Assembly (NCBI RefSeq): GCF_042767895.1 | Contig: NC_091561.1 | Coordinates: forward strand, 25,134,792-25,144,791 | Reading direction: 5' to 3' | Origin: Penaeus vannamei | Lineage: Eukaryota > Arthropoda > Malacostraca > Decapoda > Penaeidae | DNA length: 10,000 nt | Shown here: piece by piece, positions 1 through 7,289 of the stretch | Position numbering within the stretch: position 1 is the stretch's first letter | Layout: every line of letters begins with the position of its first letter | Made by a program: the position numbers and the translations under genes | The notes under the pieces: generated by a model | The model's database searches: none | What the model was told of the DNA's origin: nothing | Seen by the model: the letters and a program-made list of their open reading frames with translations, nothing else

Positions 1-62
1 ACAGCAAGTGGGTGTGTTCCGGTAACGAGGATGATAATGTAGCCATTTCCATAACAGCGGCG
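1..62 (-). CDS. Possible second exon of an unrecognised host gene (partial)
   Basis: On the minus strand an AG acceptor (GATTGCAG, ending at 63) precedes 62 bases that stay open to the window edge. They are in phase with the candidate first exon at 307-270: two leftover bases there plus one here complete a codon. The pyrimidine tract lies some 20-45 bases upstream of the AG, so the acceptor is only moderate. The product is not recognised. The link is inference from splice signals and phase alone and could be coincidence. Confidence 0.15.
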
Positions 63-269
63 CTGCAATCTCATCTCGAAGTGTAACCAAACAAGAAAAG
101 GAATGCTATGTTAACCAACACTGAGTTTTAAGATGTTTGCATTATACAAATATGTCATCTGACAAAGTCCAATTCTCACTCTATATACACATGCAAAAAA
201 TTGACTCACAAAAATAAATATCTCTAATTTTTTTTTACAAATAAGCAGTCCTCAAAAATAGTTACTTAC

Positions 270-307
270 CTTCGCAGGCGATTACTAACTTTAAGACCTC
301 CACTCAT
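270..307 (-). CDS. Possible first coding exon of an unrecognised host gene
   Basis: On the minus strand an ATG at 307-305 opens 12 codons (MSGGLKVSNRLR) and ends in CGAAG|GTAAGT, an almost ideal eukaryotic splice donor with the intron starting at 269. An initiator-like TCAGTT lies 25 bases upstream of the ATG. A second ATG, 10 bases upstream and out of frame, starts a short ORF that ends within this exon, which weakens the start assignment. The phase is compatible with an open stretch at 62-1. I do not recognise the protein. It would be transcribed away from the retrotransposon inserted about 130 bp upstream. Confidence 0.22.
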
Positions 308-328
308 CTTTTAACATGGTATAGCAGC

Positions 329-362
329 AACTGATATGACATTTCAAAACCTGTCCAATATA
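329..362 (-). promoter_or_regulatory. Candidate TATA/initiator core promoter
   Basis: On the minus strand TATATT at 362-357 lies 30 bases before the A of TCAGTT (334-329). The latter matches the arthropod initiator consensus TCAKTY exactly. The spacing is right, but the TATA element is imperfect and sits in TA-rich DNA, so a chance match is possible. It would drive the candidate exon at 307-270. Confidence 0.25.
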
Positions 363-490
363 CTGTATATATTACCATACTTGCGAAAATTGGTAATAGT
401 GCGAATTATTTCTTCTCGGAACTCATGCTATAAATCTTGAATTGAATCCTCAGCCTCTTGTTGGTAAACTTGTTTTGATTGGTTAGGGCG

Positions 491-497
491 AGAGGCG
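491..497. repeat. 5' target site duplication of the RTE element
   Basis: AGAGGCG at 491-497 is repeated at 3661-3667, directly after the TTGA-type tail. This fits a target site duplication made by target-primed reverse transcription and sets the element's first base at 498. Seven bases can match by chance. Confidence 0.45.
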
Positions 498-501
498 GAC
501 T

Positions 502-3500
502 GTGGGCCCTGCTGAGGGGGCGACTGCTGGAGCGCAGGCTGGGAACGGGAACTACTCGTCTCGCCTGCGCTCTAGCAGCCGCCAGCCCAGAGTGAAGCTT
601 GTGGGGGAAAGCCCTCGGGAATCCCACAGGTGGATGATGGGGCACGCAGCCCGCCACCCCCTTTTATGTGGGACATCGTCGGCGGGGGTGGCAGAGGTGG
701 TATCCACCCGGAGTATCAACCCAAGGTTGAATCTCAGGCGGGAAGTCAGGGTGGGGGCTTGGAACGGCTGGTCTTTACGTCAGGATGATCGGTTGCCCCT
801 GCTGTCGAGGGAACTGGGGAGGTTGAGAGTTGAGGTGGCTGTTCTCTCAGATGTGAGGAGACCTGGCAGCGGCATGACCAGTGTAGCTACACCTATTACT
901 GGTCGGGCCGCAGCGACGGTCATCACCTCCAGGGAGTAGCCATTGCCATCTCCAACAGACTCCAGCCCTCGGTAGTAGAGGTTACTCCTGTTGATGAGCG
1001 TATAATGGTATTGAGACTAAAGCTATCTTTTGGCTTCATGTCTCTTATTGCTGTGTACGCTCCTACCGATGTTTGTAAACTTGACGTGAAAGAGATGTTC
1101 TACACCAAACTTGCATCTGTGGCAGACAGATGTTCCCGGCGAGATATTCGCATTGTTCTAGGTGACTTCAATGCGGTATCTGGTTGTGATCGATCTGGCT
1201 ATGAGATGTCTGTTGGTCCCCATGGCTCAGGAACTGATGCCAGGAGCGAGAATAGCCTCCTTTTCCGGGACTTTGCTAGGTCCCAGAAATTGAGGATTTC
1301 TGGCTCCTGGTAACAGCGCCCGAACCCACGTTGTTGGACATGGTACAGCGATGCGGGTAAAGCAGCCAAGCAGATCGACCACATACTCGTTAGCACTCGT
1401 TGGAGGATCCTCCAGAATTGCAGGGTGTACAGGAGTGCTGAGTTCTGTGATACTGACCATAGATTGGTTGTGGCTACCCTTCGGGTCCACTTCAAAACTC
1501 CCCAGCGGTCAAATGATCACCCTAGGGTGTTTCATTTGGACAGGCTGAGGGAGGGGGAGTTTGCCTGTGGGTTTCCTGAGGCAATCTCTAGTTGTTTCAC
1601 AAGGTTCTACAGTCTGACGGACCCTGTTCTCCTGTGGGATACCTTTAAGCGTGAAACGCTTGATGCAGCTCAAGATACGATTGGTGTACACCCGAGAGCA
1701 ATACAGAATTTCATCTCGCAGGAGACACTGGAAGCCACAGATTCTTGTCGTGCAGTTCATCTGACAGGGGATCGGGAATTGCACTGGTCTCATGTGTGCA
1801 GAACTCTGTCTCTGTTAAGAAGAGACAAGGAACAGTTTATCTGGAGTCTTGCAGAGAAGGTAGAAGGCCATTTCTTAGTAAATGACCTTCGTCCTGCATA
1901 CGAAGCCCTGAGAAAGCTGAACTCCAAGCTCTCCTCACAGGTGACAGCAGTTCGCTTAGTAAGTGGTCAGATCGTTTCCTGTTGCGGTGCGGAAACGCTG
2001 GGCTGAGTATTTTGAGCAGTTGTACCAGTTTGACCCACCAGCAGTTAACTTAGATGCGCGGAGTTTCGAGACACCATTGCCGGACCCAACCATCAGTGAG
2101 GACCCTCCCTCCCTAGCTGAAGTTAGGGGGACGATCTCCAAGCTGAAGAGTGGTAAAGCAGCAGGTGTCTGTGGCATACCAGCTGAACTGTTAAAGGCTG
2201 GTGGTGAACCTATGGCACGGGGGTTACATGCTGTCCTGGCTGCCATCTGGCGGTCCGGTACCGTTCCACCTGACCTGTTGAGGGGTGTGGTCATCCCTCT
2301 CTGGAGAGGGAAGGGGGACTGTTGGGACTGTAGCAATCACCAAGGCATCACACTGCTCAGTATACCAGGCAAGGTTCTCGCCCACATCCTTCTGAGATGT
2401 ATCAGAGACCATCTACTGAAGCATCAGAGACTGGAGCAATCCGGATGCAATCCTGGTAAGTCTACAATAGACTGTATCCTTGTGCTTCGAGTCATTGTAG
2501 AGCGCCGTCGAGAGTTCGGGCGTGGGTTGCTTGCATCCTACATCGACTTCAAGAAGGCGTTCGACTCGGTGCATCGGGAATCACTCTTGGAGATCCTGAG
2601 ACTGAGAGGAATTCCAACAAGGATTATTGGACTTATAGCAAGCCTGTATACTGGTACTGAAAGTGTTGTATAGTGTGGTGGGGGTCTGTCGAACTTCTTC
2701 CCTGTTAGTTCAGGAGTGAGGCAAGGCTGTGTCCTTGCACCAACTCTTTTCAACACTTGCATGGACTGGATACTGGGCAGAGCTACTGTTCAAAGTCATT
2801 GTGGAGCAACACTGGGCAATATCAAGGTTACTGACCTTGACTTTGCTGATGATGCTATTCTATCTGAGTCTCTGGAGACCCTAGTGGTGGCTCTGGATGC
2901 ATTTAGCAATGAAGCGAAACCCTTGGGTCTTGAGGTCTCCTGGACCAAGACCAAGATCCAGGACTTTGGAGGCTTGCTAGGAGAACCTGTTCAGTCGGTA
3001 TGTGCTTGCAGAGAGGACGTGAAGTCACAGAGAGCTTTACATACCTTGGTAGTGTAGTTCATAATTCTGGGCTGTCAGACCAAGAAGTCAGCAGACAGAT
3101 TGGCCTGGCAGCAGGGGTCATGAACTCACTCAACAAGAGTATTTGGAGATGGTACCTGTGCAGAAAGACCAAGCTACGTATTTTCAATGCCCTGATAATG
3201 CCAGTTTTGCTGTACGGTAGTGAAACTTGGACATTATCCTGTGCCTTGGAGGCTCGTCTTGAAGCTTTTTGTAATAGGTCCTTGTGCCAGATCATAGGGT
3301 ACTATTGGCGGGACCATGTGTCCAACCAACAGTTACACAGTGAGACTGGCACAGGACCTGTTATCTGCACAATCCGAGATCGCCAACCCAGGCTATATGG
3401 CCACCTGGCTCGCTTTCCTCAGGATGACCCTGCCCATCAGGTAGTCTCTGTTAGAGACAACCCTGGGTGGAGGAGGCCTGTGGGACGACCTAGGAAGTCG

Positions 3501-3635
3501 TGGCTTGGGCAGATCGACCAAACCTGTCGTGAAGAACTCGAGATGGGCCGAGTCACTGCCTGGCGGCTTGCCATGAGGAATCCTCGTGGCTGGAAGCGAA
3601 GGGTGGATGCGGTTATGCGCCCCCGTCGGCGTTAG
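502..3635 (+). pseudogene. RTE endonuclease/reverse transcriptase ORF, disrupted
   Basis: The intact protein would nick target DNA and copy the element's RNA into the nick. An N-terminal segment (candidate starts at ATG 634 or 637) leads into the endonuclease: the AWN asparagine motif, GDFNA at about 1161-1175, and the final DH at 1455-1460. The usual glutamate of the LSEVR motif is aspartate here (850-852). The reverse transcriptase has motif A (DFKKAFDSV, from 2545), GVRQGC near 2710-2730 and an intact catalytic FADD at 2842-2853. The C-terminal part carries the RLYGHLAR and GRPRKSW patterns common in LINEs. Lesions are frameshifts near 885, 1965-1985 and 3019-3024, a TAA at 1311-1313 and a TAG at 2671-2673. 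The terminal stop is TAG at 3633-3635. Confidence 0.9.
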
Positions 3636-3638
3636 CCC

Positions 3639-3660
3639 CCCTTGATTTATTGATTGATTG
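3639..3660 (+). repeat. 3' tail of short TTGA-like repeats on the RTE element
   Basis: After a C-run the element ends in TTGATTTATTGATTGATTG, an imperfect tetranucleotide repeat. RTE elements typically end in such short tandem repeats rather than poly(A). This marks the 3' boundary. Confidence 0.7.
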
Positions 3661-3667
3661 AGAGGCG
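3661..3667. repeat. 3' target site duplication of the RTE element
   Basis: AGAGGCG directly follows the tail and matches 491-497. With one more upstream base (G at 490 and 3660) the match is 8 bp, but that base may belong to the tail. Confidence 0.45.
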
Positions 3668-3855
3668 TGGCACGTCTCCCACTTTGACAGAAATATGTTG
3701 TTTGTACTGTACAGAGCACGGCGATACCTCACTTATGCAGGTAACAGGCTAATTACCTAATAGATTTAAAAGTCGCTCCCCTTCTGATATAAAAACACCG
3801 ATTTAACATTATACGAAAAAGACGAACAATCACAGAACGCTGACTAGCTTTTTAG
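3668..3855. other. Non-coding flank, nothing assigned
   Basis: AT-rich DNA downstream of the retrotransposon with stops in all frames. A TATA-like GATATAAAAAC occurs near 3787-3797 on the plus strand, but I found no initiator at the right distance. Confidence 0.5.
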
Positions 3856-4116
3856 TTATTTACCCAACCTTTATACCCTGCAAAATCGCCTATTTTACGA
3901 GTATATGGCAAAGAGAAGGAACTATACAACTCCCACGTTGGTTACAGCAATCTCCTTTATCAGGAGCATGCTGTCAAAATTATTTTTGTTTGCTATAAGG
4001 ACTTCTCGACCTCCCGCAATTTTCTTTCTCATCTGCCTACAAATGTGCAGTATGAGATCGAACTACTTAACATGCTATCTTTCGGAGATGGTCACCTCAC
4101 CGTTGACCCACTGTAA
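3856..4116 (+). pseudogene. Unrecognised protein-like open stretch without its own start
   Basis: Frame 1 is open for 86 codons after a TAG (3853-3855) and ends in TAA at 4114-4116. It has no ATG near its front. The composition looks protein-like, with charged and aromatic residues well mixed (for example YQEHAVKIIFVCYKDFS). Beyond the TAA the same frame stays open for another 17 codons to a second stop, as if the first stop were a mutation. CTAGCTTTTTAG just before it could serve as a splice acceptor, making this an exon or an exon relic. An overlapping frame from ATG 3905 is also open for 81 codons, so frame choice is uncertain. No family recognised. Confidence 0.3.
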
Positions 4117-4175
4117 TTTACTTTATCAAGGAACGCTCAAGCTCATCTAGGCACAATTTTTAAAATGTAATGCTT

Positions 4176-4360
4176 ATCTCGCCCGTCCTTTCCAGCTCCC
4201 TTTCTTGTGACCCTCTCCTTCCCCTCCTCCCGACTCTCGTTCTCTCCCCTCACTCTCCTTCTCCCCTCCCTATCCGTCCCTCTTTCGGTCTCTCGCCTCC
4301 CCTACCGTCTCTCGCTTGTCCTTTCCAGCTGACCTCCTCTCCTGTGACACTGGCTCTCCC
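4176..4360 (+). repeat. Pyrimidine-rich low-complexity tract
   Basis: About 185 bases composed mostly of C and T on the plus strand, with CTCTCC, CCCTCC and TCTCGC words. GTCCTTTCCAGCT occurs twice (4185-4197 and 4318-4330), so part of the tract may be an old internal duplication. It runs straight into the minisatellite. Confidence 0.7.
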
Positions 4361-4548
4361 TCAACACGCACAGAATTCATTCAAACCAAGGAAACAAACA
4401 CTCTCTCAACACACACAGAATTCATTCATCCAAACCAAGGAAACAAACATACCCTCAACACACAGAATTCATTTATCCAAACCAAGGAAACAAACACTCC
4501 CTCAACACACAGAATTCATTCATTCAAACCAAGGAAACAAGCACTCAA
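4361..4548 (+). repeat. Minisatellite, four units of 45-49 bp
   Basis: Units start at about 4361, 4406, 4455 and 4502. Each contains TCAACAC, CAGAATTCATT, CAAACCAAGGAAACAA and a CACTC-like end. Lengths are 45, 49, 47 and about 47 bp, with differences mainly in the CA run and in ATTCATTC versus ATCC variants. Two overlapping frames stay open across it only because the unit lacks stops. Since unit lengths are not all multiples of three, the encoded peptide changes between units, so I treat it as non-coding. Confidence 0.9.
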
Positions 4549-4723
4549 ACCAATATATCTATATTTTATAAAATCTCCCTGTACAAAGAGAAACAACTAT
4601 TTTTACACCGATATTGAATAAAACTTGCAACTCGAACTCTTCAATATTTTCTGATAAACTTAATACTCATCCATGCCAGATGAAGAAAAACTGATATTTC
4701 TAAACACCCCCCTGGCTAAGATG

Positions 4724-4945
4724 TTTCACCAAGTAATTCACTAATTATCATTGCGACGAAAACCATTAAAGATTCCCTATAACAAGTTTTATATTAAAAA
4801 AAAAATGTACAAAGGAAAAGGCTTTAAGTAATTGTAGCACATTTTTTTTTTTAGCAATAGGCTCTTTATCAAAACAAAGACGTTGATAAGACATTAAAAA
4901 GTTTTAGGATAAAATTATATAACTCATTTACCCTTCTTGTCATGG
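4724..4945 (+). repeat. Diverged direct repeat, copy 1
   Basis: Shares ordered blocks with 4991-5195: TAATT..CGACGAAAACC.TTAAAG near 4743-4770, TCTTTATCAAA near 4863, TTTAGGATAA near 4903 and TTTACCCTTCTTG at about 4927-4939. Blocks keep their order but spacing varies by small indels and A/T runs. It looks like an old tandem duplication at a period of roughly 260-270 bp. Confidence 0.75.
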
Positions 4946-4990
4946 AACTTTTATTATTTGGCGTGTATTACGCACATTCAGGCACCACTT

Positions 4991-5195
4991 TTTCATGAAG
5001 TAACTAATTGCCACATCGACGAAAACCGTTAAAGGCCCTTAAAACCATTTTCACCTTCAAGATAAAAGAGAGAAAAAAGTATTTGTAGACATACTATTTT
5101 ACGTTTTAGAAGCAGATTCTTTATCAAACCAAAGGACTTTAATATGATATGAGAAAAATTTAGGATAAGATAACTCGTTTACCCTTCTTGCCATA
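4991..5195 (+). repeat. Diverged direct repeat, copy 2
   Basis: Second copy of the block at 4724-4945. The best-kept pieces are CGACGAAAACCGTTAAAG (about 5017-5034), TCTTTATCAAACCAAAG (about 5118-5134) and GTTTACCCTTCTTGCCAT (about 5177-5194). No coding potential seen. Confidence 0.75.
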
Positions 5196-5201
5196 GTGCG
5201 C

Positions 5202-5395
5202 CTAAAACAGGGATTTTCGACCAAGAATAAATTTACTCCAAGGGGAGTAGAAAGTGTACATGACACGCTCAATGCGATAGGTCTCAGCAGCTAGCATGCG
5301 AATTTCTATTTCCTTCCTGAAACCAAGTCATCGGTAATTACATTTTTCATAATCATCATATACTTACAAACATATAAAAAACAAAGGCGCTTACC
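5202..5395 (-). other. Possible small spliced gene end (two exons)
   Basis: On the minus strand AAAG|GTAAGC (exon end 5395) is a strong donor, and TTGGTTTCAG (ending 5317) is a good acceptor. The implied intron is 78 bp, a usual minimal size for arthropods. The downstream exon 5316-5202 has one open frame ending in TAG (5204-5202), containing the protein-like stretch ETYRIERVMYTFYSPW. The upstream exon is open in the matching phase for only five codons, so the gene model is incomplete. Not recognised. Confidence 0.18.
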
Positions 5396-5671
5396 TTTCC
5401 TTTACATGCGTCTATATGAGACATTCCTGATTTTTATCTGACAGTAAAGGGGCGTGTGACGGGCAACAGAGTGAAGGAGGTAAATCATAGAGAAAAGGTT
5501 AAATCACACACCTAAAGAGAAAAAAGTGCGAACCGAAGCAATATTTTCGGTACTTTTGCTAATAATAGCGAGTAAAAAACATTCCCTTGGAAAAAAAAAA
5601 GCGCATAACGTCATGAGGGGGAAAAGCGTCCTTTTACTTAACCTTTTATTCAAATACAAGGACGATTGAAG
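5396..5671. other. AT-rich intergenic or intronic DNA
   Basis: No credible reading frame. CTTTACTGTCAG on the minus strand (ending near 5442) could be an acceptor for the short exon that ends at 5395. Otherwise nothing assigned. Confidence 0.4.
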
Positions 5672-5694
5672 TATATATGTATATATATACATAT

Positions 5695-5759
<65 letters not shown>
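5672..5759. repeat. (TA)n microsatellite
   Basis: About 88 bases of almost pure TA dinucleotide, with small interruptions (TATGTATA, ATATACATAT, ATATAATATA) in the first third. Self-complementary and able to form cruciforms. The open frame across it encodes only alternating Tyr and Ile and is not a gene. Confidence 0.95.
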
Positions 5760-5762
<3 letters not shown>

Positions 5763-5934
5763 TGGAGCATATTTTTTGCAGGTCATGAAAATATATGGCA
5801 AAACCGTTTTAACATTCTTGCATTGCTGTCATCTTTAACAATAGGCATGTATATTACAGTAAAATAAGTTTTGAGCAACTGAATACATTTTGTCTTTTCT
5901 GTAACAGAACTGTTTATAATACAAGAAGTCAAAG

Positions 5935-6175
5935 GCGATGTGGGGCTCACCGCGGGCAAAACAACGCGAGGGCAGGCAGACGAGGGCTCAACCCTCGCAG
6001 GGGGTATACAACAGGGTGGCACAGCACGGTACGCGGGCAATGGCGGGTCTGTTCTCTCCGTGCCAGCTCTCTCCACTGCCGTCGCAAAGGTGCTGGCTTC
6101 CACCGGAAAGAATGAAGACTTGAGTACCCTTCTTTTTCTCGGGGATAATGCTGATTGCGACCGTACACTCAAAAG
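5935..6175. other. GC-rich island with unassigned coding potential
   Basis: About 240 bases clearly richer in G, C and CpG than the AT-rich surroundings. Several frames are open on both strands, as GC-rich DNA often allows, so openness alone proves little. On the minus strand it is bounded by TTCTCTCTATTAAAG (possible acceptor, exon from 6175) and CCGCG|GTGAGC (possible donor, exon end 5951). One frame is open throughout that interval. It contains a perfect 6-bp hairpin, CGAGGG at 5981-5986 and CCCTCG at 5992-5997. It could be an internal exon, a CpG-rich regulatory segment or an inserted fragment. No protein family recognised. Confidence 0.3.
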
Positions 6176-6264
6176 CTTTAATAGAGAGAAGCACATTAAC
6201 ACACCGGAATTTACAATGGCAACAGCACACAAATGATAATACATATGTCTTCAGAGAGACTCAC

Positions 6265-6489
6265 CTTTGCAAAGGGTGAATTCGTTCATAGATCATCCCA
6301 ATTAAAAATTGCTATAATTCTTCCAAATGCAACACCTGTAAATAAAAAACACGGATGAACTCCCCCATCAATATCTAAAAAACAAAATGACATAAAATAT
6401 CACAAATGATCATAGAGTTAAAATAAAAATCAAACACCAAGAAATGTTTTACCTGGCAGCGAGGTATTCTCCACAAAGGTTGAGTTCAT
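6265..6489 (-). CDS. Possible spliced short gene with BH1-like peptide (uncertain)
   Basis: On the minus strand ATG 6489-6487 starts 12 codons ending at CTGCCAG|GTAAAA (exon end 6453). TTTTTTATTTACAG (ending 6336) is an excellent acceptor, giving a 117-bp intron. TTTTGTTTTTTAG about 45 bases further upstream is an alternative acceptor that keeps the same frame. The second exon reads VAFGRIIAIFNWDDL and then TGA, and the RNA exon would end at CAAAG|GTGAGTC (6265), another excellent donor. The GRIIAIF..W pattern resembles the BH1 motif of Bcl-2 proteins. Bcl-2 homologues have been reported in adintoviruses, and this lies just downstream of the element's protease. BH2 and BH3 are not seen and the frame stops early, so this is a weak suggestion. 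Confidence 0.22.
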
Positions 6490-6530
6490 CTTGGTATGCT
6501 GAAGGAAAACACGGAATCGGAATCGATCGC

Positions 6531-6538
6531 CTTTTATA
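6531..6538 (-). promoter_or_regulatory. TATA box
   Basis: TATAAAAG on the minus strand, read 6538 to 6531, followed 49 bases later (first T to A of ATG) by the start codon at 6489. No perfect initiator lies at 30 bases; the nearest TCAG-like site has its A at 6500, 38 bases downstream. Confidence 0.45.
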
Positions 6539-6740
6539 CGACGCGATCTGAGAACCAGTAGGACCTTCCGCCAATCCAAACGCCGAAAAAAAACACACAC
6601 ACGGGAGGGCATGAGGTCTCTCCTTAATTGCCTACCCGCAAAACATTCATTTTGAATCGTTACAAAATAGTCTTTCATACCGAGGCATTTTAAAGTTTCT
6701 ATACAAAAATCTTATAACTTTTCTGTCATTATATCTAAAA

Positions 6741-7166
6741 TCATTCTGTGAAAAATAACCGCAGAAAATTAACAACATAATCTATCCCATGCAGATTAAT
6801 ATGGTACATGAAAGATTGCATAAGCACCACATGTTAAACTATCAATGCTCTGCAAATGTCTGCTAATGTCAAGGAAACTCTTATCATAATACTGGTTGAT
6901 GAATCTTTGCAACCAAGGAGAATAAATATGAGGCTTGATCCCATAAGAATCAAAGTAAGCATTGCAAGATTTCCCAACAACTACTAATACATAGTGACCC
7001 ATTACTTTTGGTCTGTGTCGAGACGTAAGTATGTTAACCACAAAAAATCATAATAGGTTGTACGATCTTTTCTAATGAGCAGTTGATCCACCAAGAAACA
7101 TCCTCGCAACACATATTCTCCCACGAGAAACTGTGAACAAACTTCCACAACCTCACCACAATTCAT
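6741..7166 (-). pseudogene. PRO: Polinton adenain/Ulp1-like cysteine protease, frameshifted
   Basis: In Polintons and adenoviruses this protease matures capsid proteins inside the particle. From ATG 7166-7164 the first frame carries an N-terminal part with GCFLVDQL, like the F..D.L motif at the start of these proteases. After a frameshift at the T6 run (7042-7047) comes the core: GHYVLVVV with the catalytic His, YFDSYG with the catalytic acid, and LQSIDSLTCG with the oxyanion Gln seven residues before the catalytic Cys. A second shift near 6808-6815 moves the tail into a frame that ends in TGA at 6743-6741. The total is about 140 codons, shorter than the roughly 200 of adenain. All catalytic residues are present. 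Only the two shifts break it, and one is in a homopolymer. Confidence 0.82.
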
Positions 7167-7203
7167 TATGCGGGAATATCTGTGTCCACATTCGTATCTT
7201 TAA

Positions 7204-7241
7204 TTCTCTCCCTCTCCCTCTCTCTCCCTCCCTCCCTCCCT

Positions 7242-7279
<38 letters not shown>
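7204..7279. repeat. (CT)n/(CCCT)n microsatellite
   Basis: About 76 bases of CT and CCCT repeats on the plus strand. It sits between the capsid stop (7292-7290) and the protease ATG (7166), in the intergenic space of the Polinton remnant, and has probably expanded since insertion. The open frame across it encodes Leu, Ser and Pro runs and is not a gene. Confidence 0.95.
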
Positions 7280-7281
<2 letters not shown>

Positions 7282-7289
7282 AATCGCTA

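Larger units (their letters stand above)
498..3660 (+). mobile_element. RTE-clade non-LTR retrotransposon, near full length, inactive
   Basis: One degraded ORF carries an N-terminal segment, an APE-type endonuclease, a reverse transcriptase and a C-terminal region. It ends 25 bases before a tail of TTGA-like repeats and a matching 7-bp direct repeat. The length of about 3.16 kb and the microsatellite-like tail instead of poly(A) are typical of the RTE clade. There is no LTR and no separate gag-like ORF1. The interior is more GC-rich than its AT-rich flanks, as expected of a relatively recent insertion. Three frameshifts and two stops make it non-autonomous now. Family membership rests on remembered motif patterns and was not searched. 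Confidence 0.9.

Noticed and set aside
1199..1495. Minus-strand open frames opposite the retrotransposon
   Set aside because: They are antisense shadows of the endonuclease coding sequence, which has clear motifs on the plus strand.
4361..4548. CRISPR-like array
   Set aside because: Units are contiguous without unique spacers and of unequal length, and the genome is eukaryotic. It is a minisatellite.
4170..4621. Two long plus-strand open frames over the pyrimidine tract and minisatellite
   Set aside because: Low-complexity DNA and a stop-free repeat unit explain both. The frame is not preserved between units.
5504..5770. Minus-strand open frame with long Tyr-Ile repeats
   Set aside because: It is the translation of the TA microsatellite plus flanks and has no protein-like composition.
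5940..6236. Plus-strand 98-codon frame in the GC-rich island as a gene
   Set aside because: Several frames are open on both strands there and none shows a known domain, so I kept the island as unassigned rather than call a gene.
6430..6678. 82-codon minus-strand open frame
   Set aside because: It runs through a canonical TATA box and a splice donor and has no recognisable domain. The shorter ATG at 6489 is a better start.
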